DNA from: an uncultured Lachnospiraceae bacterium
GTDB lineage: Bacteria; Bacillota; Clostridia; Lachnospirales; Lachnospiraceae
Length of the DNA: 17,984 bases
Assembly (NCBI GenBank): GCA_910578825.1
Contig: CAJTSB010000004.1
Location: forward strand, 1 to 17,984
Direction of reading: 5' to 3'
The position numbers were made by a program, and so were the translations under genes. The notes beneath the pieces were generated by a model. It made no database searches and was not told the DNA's origin. It was given only the letters and a program-made list of their open reading frames with translations. Of the stretch, positions 1 through 5,604 are shown piece after piece (position 1 is the first letter of the stretch; every line of letters starts with the position of its first letter).

Positions 1-3
1 GAA

Positions 4-29
4 TTAATCTTAATTAGGATTAAATTTTT
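4..29. other. AT-rich inverted repeat, possible weak terminator
   Basis: TTAATC at 4-9 and GATTAA at 18-23 are complementary and are followed by a run of five T. This could be the end of a gene lying to the left of the window, but the stem is short and AT-only in part. The rest of 30-129 holds no gene that I can support; a TAAAAT hexamer at 48-53 is the only promoter-like word. Confidence 0.25.
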
Positions 30-129
30 CCAACAGTGTATTCATGGTAAAATACATAAGATGCAGATATGTAAAAATGGTACGCCAAAATTATCTTTTT
101 ATGAAATAGCAAAAAACCGCACAAACATA

Positions 130-162
130 TTTACATAATCGTACAGATAATATATAATTATA
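130..162 (+). promoter_or_regulatory. Promoter of the toxin-antitoxin pair with overlapping palindrome
   Basis: A -35 box TTTACA (130-135) is separated by 17 bp from a perfect -10 box TATAAT (153-158). The -10 box lies in the perfect palindrome TATAATTATA (153-162). Antitoxins of this type usually repress their own promoter, so the palindrome is a candidate operator; that part is inference. Confidence 0.65.
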
Positions 163-183
163 GTGCGAAAAGGAGATGATGAT

Positions 184-399
184 ATGTCCATAACAGCTAC
201 AGAATTAAAACAGAATTTAGGCAAATACTTGTTGCTTTCTGCACAGGAAGACATTTATATTACTAAAAATGGGAAAGTAATTGCAAAATTGACAAATCCA
301 TACCAAAACAGAGTGGAAACGGCAAAGTCATTATTTGGTATACTGCCAAAGGATGCTGATATAGATGCTGCACGGAATGAAAGGTTGGATAATAAATAA
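184..399 (+). CDS. Phd/YefM-type antitoxin
   Basis: A 71-residue protein beginning MSITATELKQ, the typical start of Phd/YefM (type II prevent-host-death) antitoxins. This N-terminal region normally forms the DNA-binding dimer fold, and the C-terminal tail (here rich in Asp, Arg and Asn) wraps the toxin. The role is to neutralise the toxin encoded next door and to repress the shared promoter. I chose ATG 184 because AAAGGAG (169-175) lies 8 nt upstream; a GTG at 163 in the same frame would lie before that site. The stop codon shares its last base with the start of the toxin gene, so the two are translationally coupled. Cellular targets cannot be read from the sequence. Confidence 0.85.
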   Translation: MSITATELKQNLGKYLLLSAQEDIYITKNGKVIAKLTNPYQNRVETAKSLFGILPKDADIDAARNERLDNK

Positions 400-833
400 T
401 GAAAGCATTAGTTGACACAAATATAATCATAGATGCATTGACGGGAAGGGAGCCATTCAGAGAAACAGCAGAAAAAATATTTATGTTTGCCGCCAATCAG
501 ATAGAGGATTTATATATTACCGCAAGTTCCGCTACAGACATTTACTATTTAATGAGAAAACATATGCATAGTTCAGATCAAGCTAAAAATGCCATATCCA
601 AATTATTTGAGCTGTTTTATATTTTGGATGTTACTTCTGAAGATTGCCGGCAAGCATTATTACTGAAGCTAAAAGATTATGAAGATGCAGTTGTTTCCTA
701 TTGTGCAATCCGTAACCAGATAGATTACATTGTAACAAGAAACATAAAGGATTATAAGGAATCAAAAATCAAAGCTGTATTACCGGATGAATTTATTAGC
801 ATAGTTTCTGGTGAAGAAAGTCCGGGTGTTTGA
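399..833 (+). CDS. PIN-domain ribonuclease toxin (VapC-like)
   Basis: A 144-residue protein spanning one PIN domain. The N-terminal ALVDTN motif puts the first metal-binding acid at Asp6. Asp47 lies in the second helix region, Asp96 in DYEDAVVSY, and the last acid is probably Asp118 after the TRN motif. PIN toxins are Mg-dependent RNases that cut tRNA or rRNA, and length and motif spacing agree with the family (the PIN_3 branch is my best guess). The start overlaps the antitoxin stop by one base (TAATGA arrangement), the classic organisation of such modules. No obvious terminator follows; the convergent tRNA gene begins 17 nt after the stop. The coding region is visibly richer in A and T than the metabolic genes to the right, which would fit horizontal gain. 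Confidence 0.87.
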   Translation: MKALVDTNIIIDALTGREPFRETAEKIFMFAANQIEDLYITASSATDIYYLMRKHMHSSDQAKNAISKLFELFYILDVTSEDCRQALLLKLKDYEDAVVSYCAIRNQIDYIVTRNIKDYKESKIKAVLPDEFISIVSGEESPGV

Positions 834-849
834 AAAATTAAATAAAAAA

Positions 850-924
850 TCGGGGTAACAGGATTCGAACCTGCGACCTCACGGCCCCCAGCCGTGCGCT
901 CTAGCCAAGCTGAGCCATACCCCG
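850..924 (-). tRNA. tRNA-Pro(GGG): tRNA-Pro, anticodon GGG
   Basis: The reverse strand folds into a full cloverleaf of 75 nt: acceptor CGGGGTA/TACCCCG (7 bp), D stem GCTC/GAGC, anticodon stem CACGG/CCGTG with loop CTGGGGG, and T stem GCAGG/CCTGT around TTCGAAT. Loop position 34-36 reads GGG, which decodes CCC proline codons. The discriminator base is A (850). The next bases are TTT, so CCA must be added after transcription. A U-rich stretch follows immediately and could serve as the 3' trailer. Confidence 0.95.
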
Positions 925-935
925 AAACAATACGT

Positions 936-964
936 ATTTTATCATAGGAAAAAAGGGATGTCAA
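936..964 (-). promoter_or_regulatory. Promoter of the tRNA-Pro gene
   Basis: Read on the minus strand, TTGACA (964-959) and TAAAAT (941-936) are separated by exactly 17 bp. The tRNA 5' end at 924 lies about 12 bases past the -10 box, so the expected transcript has a leader of only a few bases. The -35 box and the start of the spacer lie in the left arm of the inverted repeat at 951-990. Confidence 0.7.
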
Positions 965-990
965 CTACTAAAATTTTTGACATCCCTTTT
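951..990. repeat. 13-bp perfect inverted repeat (bidirectional terminator or mirrored promoter)
   Basis: AAAAGGGATGTCA (951-963) and TGACATCCCTTTT (978-990) are perfect reverse complements around a 14-base AT-rich spacer. With A-run on the left and T-run on the right it has the form of a bidirectional intrinsic terminator. Yet each arm also carries TTGACA facing outwards (964-959 minus, 977-982 plus); the minus copy is part of a good promoter for the tRNA, whereas the plus copy has only AGAAAT at 17-bp spacing. Confidence 0.7.
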
Positions 991-1067
991 CCGTTCTGCA
1001 GAAATAAAAAATAATGAGACATTTTTCAGGGAAGAATCGTATCTATAGTGAAAGGCAGGTGAGAGGG

Positions 1068-1553
1068 ATGCACTCTTCATTGCGTACGGATGAAGAAATA
1101 GAGGAAATTTATAATCGTCATGTTGACACTGTCTACCGTGTTTGCTTTTCGTTCATGAAAAATGAAGCTGATACAGAAGATATTGTGCAGGAAACGTTTT
1201 TGAAATTGATTACAAGTGAAAAACAGTTTCAGTCAGAATCGCATGAAAAGGCGTGGCTGATTGTGACCGCATGCAATACATGCAAGGATGCTTTGAAACA
1301 CTGGAGGCGGAGAGTGGAAAATATTGATGATTATCCGTCCATTGAGGCTGCGTCTCCTCTGGAGGGGGATGGCATGTTACATGCAGTTCTCGCACTTCCT
1401 GTAAAGTACAAGGAAGTTGTTTACCTGCACTATTATGAGGGCTACCGTACTTCAGAGATTGCAAAAATGCTGCACTGTTCCGATGCAGCCGTGCGGAATC
1501 GTCTGTTGCGGGCCAGGAAATTTCTAAAAAAATATTTGGGTGGTGATTGTTGA
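1068..1553 (+). CDS. ECF-type RNA polymerase sigma factor
   Basis: A 161-residue protein with the two domains of group 4 (ECF) sigma factors: region 2 around IYNRHVDTVYRV and EDIVQETFLKL, which binds core polymerase and the -10 element, and region 4 around LPVKYKEVVYLHYYEG and the helix-turn-helix SEIAKMLHCSDAAVRNRL, which binds the -35 element. The reading frame extends to 1014, but no ribosome binding site precedes that ATG; ATG 1068 has AGGTGAG at 1057-1063, albeit only 4 nt away, and gives a normal ECF length. The next gene starts one base after the stop, as in sigma/anti-sigma pairs. The regulon is unknown. Confidence 0.88.
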   Translation: MHSSLRTDEEIEEIYNRHVDTVYRVCFSFMKNEADTEDIVQETFLKLITSEKQFQSESHEKAWLIVTACNTCKDALKHWRRRVENIDDYPSIEAASPLEGDGMLHAVLALPVKYKEVVYLHYYEGYRTSEIAKMLHCSDAAVRNRLLRARKFLKKYLGGDC

Positions 1554-1554
1554 A

Positions 1555-2550
1555 ATGATGAAAGAAATTATAGATTCTTATGAAAAAATGAAACCGGATG
1601 AGGATGCCAAAAAGAGGATGTTACATAATATTTACCTTATGGCCTCGCAGGAGGATATGGCAGGAAAGGAAAGAAACATGAAGAAATTAAAAACGGGACA
1701 TTTTCTGCGCATAGCGGCTGCAGCTGCAGCTATCGCAGCGGTACCAACGGTGGCATATGCTACCGGGATTTTTGGATTGGATCAATTAAGTCTGGGCAAA
1801 AAGAATATGGAGATTTCCGTAGCGGTAAACGATACAGAGGGAATAACGGTATCTCTGGAAGATTCTTCAGAAATGATATCCTTGCAGGGCGTTTCGGAAA
1901 GCCCGGAATACAAAGCGTGCAGCGAGTGGACAGATTTTACGGACAGTTATGATAAGGAAAGCGGGATCCTCTCAAAAATCGGTGATCGGACGGTTGGGTT
2001 AGGTGAGCCGTATGAGGAAGTTTACGGTTGTTATACGCAGGAAATGGCGGATAAGGTTGACGAGCTCTGTCGGAAATACCAGTTGTCAAAGCTGGAGGGC
2101 ATGAAAACGGAGGACGATTATAAAACTCTCTGTAATCGTGTCGGTATTGGAGATATTGGTGGGAAAACCGTGGAATATGCAAAAAACAATATTGGCGGCG
2201 GATATTTCTATGATAACGGAACGTTCCAACTGGAAGGAAGGGCAATTATTTCGGGAAATTCTGCCTGCATGACAGATTATCAGCTCAGACGTTCTGTGAA
2301 AGGCGCTTTTGATACGGTAATACTGAATGTTGGAAATATTGATAATTATCGCCAATGGGAATATACGACAGAAAATGGTGAATCCGTACTGCTTGCCAAT
2401 GGCAGTGACAAGGCGCTGATTATTTTGGAAAAGGAGAATTCCTATATTGTTGTAAATGTCCTTGGCGATATGGAACGGGGCTCTTTTGACGTCAGTGATA
2501 AAGCATTGGAACTTCTGGCGGAGATGTTTGACTTTAAAGTGATAGACTGA
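1555..2550 (+). CDS. Single-pass membrane protein, probable anti-sigma factor
   Basis: A 331-residue protein with about 50 mostly charged N-terminal residues, one hydrophobic segment rich in alanine (about 51-68), and a large extracytoplasmic C-terminal part. That topology, and a start 1 nt after the ECF sigma stop, point to an anti-sigma factor that holds the sigma at the membrane. The N-terminal part has no HxxxCxxC zinc motif, so it is not a classical ZAS-type anti-sigma. The last ~90 residues vaguely recall DUF4367-like sensor domains of Firmicutes; this is a weak resemblance. GTG codons at 1540 and 1543 are also in frame; ATG 1555 is preferred because GGTGGTG lies about 9 nt upstream. 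The signal sensed cannot be inferred. Confidence 0.65.
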   Translation: MMKEIIDSYEKMKPDEDAKKRMLHNIYLMASQEDMAGKERNMKKLKTGHFLRIAAAAAAIAAVPTVAYATGIFGLDQLSLGKKNMEISVAVNDTEGITVSLEDSSEMISLQGVSESPEYKACSEWTDFTDSYDKESGILSKIGDRTVGLGEPYEEVYGCYTQEMADKVDELCRKYQLSKLEGMKTEDDYKTLCNRVGIGDIGGKTVEYAKNNIGGGYFYDNGTFQLEGRAIISGNSACMTDYQLRRSVKGAFDTVILNVGNIDNYRQWEYTTENGESVLLANGSDKALIILEKENSYIVVNVLGDMERGSFDVSDKALELLAEMFDFKVID

Positions 2551-2599
2551 TTTGCGTTTGACGAGTAGGTGGATAATCGTCGTTTGTTATAATGATGGC

Positions 2600-2626
2600 A
2601 AAAGAGGGAAATATTCCCTCTTTTTG
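2600..2626 (+). terminator. Intrinsic terminator of the sigma/anti-sigma operon
   Basis: AAAAGAGGGAA (2600-2610) pairs with TTCCCTCTTTT (2614-2624) around a 3-base loop, and the downstream arm runs into TTTTT. It lies 50 nt after the stop codon of the anti-sigma gene. The AAAA on the left also makes it potentially bidirectional. Confidence 0.85.
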
Positions 2627-2711
2627 TTGTATAAAAACATAAATCCCCTGATTATGCGGGGTGGAGGGAGGCGCGGCATATAAACAGGTCTTCAAATATT
2701 GCCCGAATGAT

Positions 2712-2739
2712 TTGACTTTATGAAAAATATATTTATAAT
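2712..2739 (+). promoter_or_regulatory. Promoter of the L,D-transpeptidase gene
   Basis: TTGACT (2712-2717) and TATAAT (2734-2739) are 16 bp apart. The expected transcription start is near 2746, which excludes the in-frame TTG at 2745 as start codon and leaves a leader of about 25 nt before ATG 2772. Between the terminator at 2626 and this promoter I see only a small CCCC/GGGG hairpin (2645-2661). Confidence 0.75.
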
Positions 2740-2771
2740 GAAAGTTGACAACAGAAAAGAAAGGCAGTTAT

Positions 2772-4202
2772 ATGAAGACAACAAAGAAGACAGGAAATGG
2801 ATGGCTGGGAGTATGGATTACGGCCGGAATTCTTCTGGTGCTTCTTCTGATATACTTAGGAACCGCGCTCTTTTTTTGTACGCATTTTCTGCCGGGAACG
2901 GTAATCAATGGAATATCTGTATCCGGGGATAACATAAAAGACGTGAAATGGAAAATGATACAGGAAACAGAAAAGTATGAGATTAAGATAAAGGCACGTG
3001 AAGATAAGGAAGAAATTATTGCAGGGGTAGATATTGGAGTAATGCCGATTTTTGACGGCAGTTTGGAGGAGGAACTAAAGAAACAGAACTGTTTTACATG
3101 GCCGAATGCTTTTTTTAAGGAAACGTTGATTACGGTAGAGACGATGGTGGAGTTCAGTGAAGAACGGTTGAAGAAAAAAGTAGATGAACTGGAGATTATG
3201 GATACAGACAAGATGGTAAAACCTAAGAATGCCAGGATTTCTGAATATTCCAAAAAGGATTTTTATACGATAGTTCCGGAAGAACAGGGAACGAAGATAA
3301 GCAGGAAAAAATTTTTAAAATGTCTGGGTCAGGCAATTATTAATCTTGAGGATTCCATCTCTCTGGAAGAGGAAAAATGTTACAAAAAGCCTAAGATTAC
3401 GGCTGAGTCAAAAGAACTCAGGAAACTTGTAAAGGAATTGAACCATTATGTAAAAGCTAAGATTACCTATCAGTTTGGCAAGAAAGAACAGGTTCTGGAC
3501 GGAGAGGAAATCAGCAGGTGGCTTTCTGTGGATGAGCAGAAAAACGTGAGTGTTTCAGAGGAAGAGATTGCCGCTTATGTGGAACGCCTGGCAGATAAAT
3601 GGGATACGGTAGGAAAGCCGAAGAAACTAAAGACGTCATATGGCAGGAAGGTTAATGTTGAAGGCGGAGATTACGGTTGGAAGATTGACCGGGAAAAAGA
3701 AAAAGAAATACTTACGAAACTTGTTCAGGAGGGGCAGACAGCTACGAGGGAACCAGAGTATGAGAAGACAGCAAACAGCAGGGGCAAGAAAGATTATGGA
3801 AATACATATGTTGAGGTAAACCTTACAGCACAGCATTTAATTTATTATAAAGATGGAAAAGTGGTTGTGGATTCTGATTTCGTATCAGGAGACGTGGCGA
3901 AAAGACGGGAGACCCCGACCGGGGCATATGGACTCTACTATAAGGAAAGGAATCGAACGTTAAGGGGGCAGGGGTATGCCAGTCCGGTATCTTTCTGGAT
4001 GCCGTTTAACGGCGGAGTGGGATTTCATGACGCTAAATGGCGAGGAAGTTTTGGCGGGGATTACTATAAATGGAAGGGTTCTCATGGATGCGTTAATCTT
4101 CCTTACAGTGCGGCAAAAACATTGTTTGAAAATATTGAATCGGGTTGTGCAGTTTTGGTATATACGTTGCCGGGAACGGAAGGCAAGATGCCTCAGATAT
4201 AA
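2772..4202 (+). CDS. Membrane-anchored L,D-transpeptidase (YkuD domain)
   Basis: A 476-residue protein with a short cytoplasmic N-terminus, one membrane segment (about 12-33), an extracellular linker region, and a C-terminal YkuD catalytic domain. The active-site signature SHGCVNLP is complete, with Cys440 as nucleophile and His419 (GFHD) upstream. The VEGGDYGWKID stretch near residue 300 is typical of the PG_binding_4 (YADB) domain often found before YkuD. Such enzymes form 3-3 cross-links in peptidoglycan or attach proteins to it, and act outside the membrane. ATG 2772 has GAAAGG (2759-2764) 7 nt upstream. It has its own promoter. The next gene, a LacI-type regulator, starts 17 nt after its stop without an intervening terminator, so the two may be co-transcribed. 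Confidence 0.9.
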   Translation: MKTTKKTGNGWLGVWITAGILLVLLLIYLGTALFFCTHFLPGTVINGISVSGDNIKDVKWKMIQETEKYEIKIKAREDKEEIIAGVDIGVMPIFDGSLEEELKKQNCFTWPNAFFKETLITVETMVEFSEERLKKKVDELEIMDTDKMVKPKNARISEYSKKDFYTIVPEEQGTKISRKKFLKCLGQAIINLEDSISLEEEKCYKKPKITAESKELRKLVKELNHYVKAKITYQFGKKEQVLDGEEISRWLSVDEQKNVSVSEEEIAAYVERLADKWDTVGKPKKLKTSYGRKVNVEGGDYGWKIDREKEKEILTKLVQEGQTATREPEYEKTANSRGKKDYGNTYVEVNLTAQHLIYYKDGKVVVDSDFVSGDVAKRRETPTGAYGLYYKERNRTLRGQGYASPVSFWMPFNGGVGFHDAKWRGSFGGDYYKWKGSHGCVNLPYSAAKTLFENIESGCAVLVYTLPGTEGKMPQI

Positions 4203-4219
4203 GAAACGGGGTGTGGAGA

Positions 4220-5227
4220 ATGGAACATTCAAATGAGAAGAAACTGACAATTTCAGATGTGGCGGAGGCTTTGGGGGTGTCCAAGACGACTGTGTCGAGG
4301 GCGATATCCGGAAAGGGGAGAATTGGAAAAGATACCCGGGAACGTGTGCTTACCTATATTGAGAAACATAATTACAAGCCGAACGTTCTTGCAAAAGGGC
4401 TGGCGCAGTTAAAGACTTATAATATTGGCGTCATGCTGCCGGAGGATTATACGGTTGTGGACTTACCTTTCTTTCAATCCTGTCTGGTAGGGATAGAGGA
4501 GACGGCAATCAGTATGGATTATGATATCCTGTTGACGATGAGCCGTGGAAGGGACTGTGCGCAGCTTATGCGTATGGTGGAAAACCATAAAGTAGATGGC
4601 GTGATTCTGATGCGGACGTTTACAGAAGACGCCCACGTGGAATACTTAAAGACACAGAATATTCCATTTGTCACAGTGGGCAGCAGTAATTATCAGGGCG
4701 TCGTACAGGTGGATAATGATCATCGCAGCGCCTGCCGGGAATTGGTATCGATCCTTTTGATGAAGAATATGAAACGGATTGGTCTGATTGGCGGTATTGA
4801 GAGCCACGTGGTGACCCAGAGCAGGATTCAGGGATATGTGGATGCCCACGAGCAGGCGGGAGCAGCGATAAATCAGGAGATCGTCTATGTGAATATAGAA
4901 AAGGAAGTCATGATTGAGCGCGCGGTAGAAAAAATTCTCTCCGAAGGGGTGGATTGTATTGTCTGTATGGACGATGCCGTCTGCATCTATGTGCTGAATA
5001 AGCTGCGCAAGGAAAAAATCGCAATTCCAGATAAGATGAAAGTGGCGTCGTTTTATGACAGTTCCATCTTGAGGAATAATCTTCCTTCTATAACCTCCCT
5101 TTCTTTTAATGCAAGGGAGCTGGGGGTGGTGGCCTGTAAAGTATTGATGGAGGTTGTCGATGGGAATGTAGTAAAGCCTCAGACCCTGCTTGGGTATGAA
5201 GTGATTTTGAAAGATTCTACCAAGTAA
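4220..5227 (+). CDS. LacI-family transcriptional regulator, probable repressor of the galactan operon
   Basis: A 335-residue protein with an N-terminal LacI helix-turn-helix (about 10-30, containing GVSKTTVSRAIS), the hinge helix (about 54-64, NVLAKGLAQL), and a periplasmic-binding-protein-like effector domain beginning at YNIGVML. Length and architecture are those of the family. Hinge leucine and helix 2 normally contact operators with a central CG pair, and two such palindromes lie just downstream of the next promoter (5545-5563). The effector is presumably galactose, a galacto-oligosaccharide or a derivative; this is inferred from the neighbouring genes only. ATG 4220 was chosen because GGGGTG (4208-4213) precedes it and the HTH begins within a few residues; upstream in-frame codons lie in the transpeptidase gene. 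Confidence 0.9.
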   Translation: MEHSNEKKLTISDVAEALGVSKTTVSRAISGKGRIGKDTRERVLTYIEKHNYKPNVLAKGLAQLKTYNIGVMLPEDYTVVDLPFFQSCLVGIEETAISMDYDILLTMSRGRDCAQLMRMVENHKVDGVILMRTFTEDAHVEYLKTQNIPFVTVGSSNYQGVVQVDNDHRSACRELVSILLMKNMKRIGLIGGIESHVVTQSRIQGYVDAHEQAGAAINQEIVYVNIEKEVMIERAVEKILSEGVDCIVCMDDAVCIYVLNKLRKEKIAIPDKMKVASFYDSSILRNNLPSITSLSFNARELGVVACKVLMEVVDGNVVKPQTLLGYEVILKDSTK

Positions 5228-5233
5228 TATTAT

Positions 5234-5284
5234 TTAGTAAATTTGTGTGGTAAAATACGACATAATTCTGGGTAAATTTACTAA
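5234..5284. repeat. 11-bp inverted repeat containing a GTAAATTTAC palindrome
   Basis: TTAGTAAATTT (5234-5244) and AAATTTACTAA (5274-5284) are perfect reverse complements with 29 bases between them. The right arm sits in the self-complementary GTAAATTTAC (5272-5281). No T-run follows, so it is not a normal terminator of the regulator gene. It may be a paired operator, but its AT centre is unlike a usual LacI-family site. The rest of 5228-5490 is AT-rich and shows no gene; a weak TTGATT-16-GATAAT pair (5408-5435) is possible. Confidence 0.45.
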
Positions 5285-5496
5285 TTAATTCAGTAAAAGA
5301 CAAAAAATATTGGAAAAGCTTGAATTTACAGGGAAATCCGGTGTTTTAAATGACAAAAAAGACACAAAAATAGCAAAAATCATAGTGGAATATAACCGAA
5401 TAAATGCTTGATTATATGGGAAACATAGTGATAATGACGAAATGTTCTTAGACAGAATATACAAAAAAATAAGTAAAAAACTGGAAAGTGTTGACA

Positions 5497-5525
5497 TTGA
5501 CATCATATCCTATATTTGGTAAACT
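5497..5525 (+). promoter_or_regulatory. Main promoter of the galactan-utilisation operon
   Basis: TTGACA (5497-5502) is 17 bp from TAAACT (5520-5525). The -35 word is present twice in tandem (5491-5496 and 5497-5502, TTGACATTGACA), and only the second has a suitable -10 at correct spacing. Transcription would start near 5532, directly before the candidate operators and about 73 nt before the first gene. Confidence 0.65.
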
Positions 5526-5544
5526 AGACTCGTAGAGCAACCGA

Positions 5545-5563
5545 TTGCGCAAATAATGCGCAT
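5545..5563. promoter_or_regulatory. Tandem CG-centred palindromes, candidate LacI-family operators
   Basis: TTGCGCAA (5545-5552) and ATGCGCAT (5556-5563) are both perfect 8-bp palindromes with a central CG, the hallmark of LacI-family operators. Their centres are 11 bp apart, close to one helical turn. They also form a larger imperfect inverted repeat (AACCGATTGCGCA against TGCGCATTGGTT, 5539-5568). Lying at about +13 to +31 from the inferred start, bound protein would block the promoter. That the upstream LacI protein is the binder is inference. Confidence 0.6.
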
Positions 5564-5604
5564 TGGTTAAAAAAATATTAAGTTTTCATGGGAGGGAAAC
5601 CAAT

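Noticed and set aside
163..183. GTG start for the antitoxin
   Set aside because: It precedes the Shine-Dalgarno site at 169-175; ATG 184 has correct spacing and gives the family N-terminus.
752..964. A 70-residue minus-strand reading frame over the tRNA
   Set aside because: The translation (GSAWLERTAGGREVAGSNPV) is the well-known false peptide obtained by reading through a tRNA gene.
2558..2593. TTGACG and TATAAT pair after the anti-sigma gene
   Set aside because: The spacing of 24 bp is too long for a sigma-A promoter, and a terminator follows immediately.
2745..2771. TTG start for the L,D-transpeptidase
   Set aside because: It lies at the predicted transcription start; ATG 2772 has a proper ribosome binding site.
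2720..2932. A 70-codon plus-strand frame overlapping the transpeptidase start
   Set aside because: It begins inside the promoter and runs out of frame through the real gene; the product resembles nothing.
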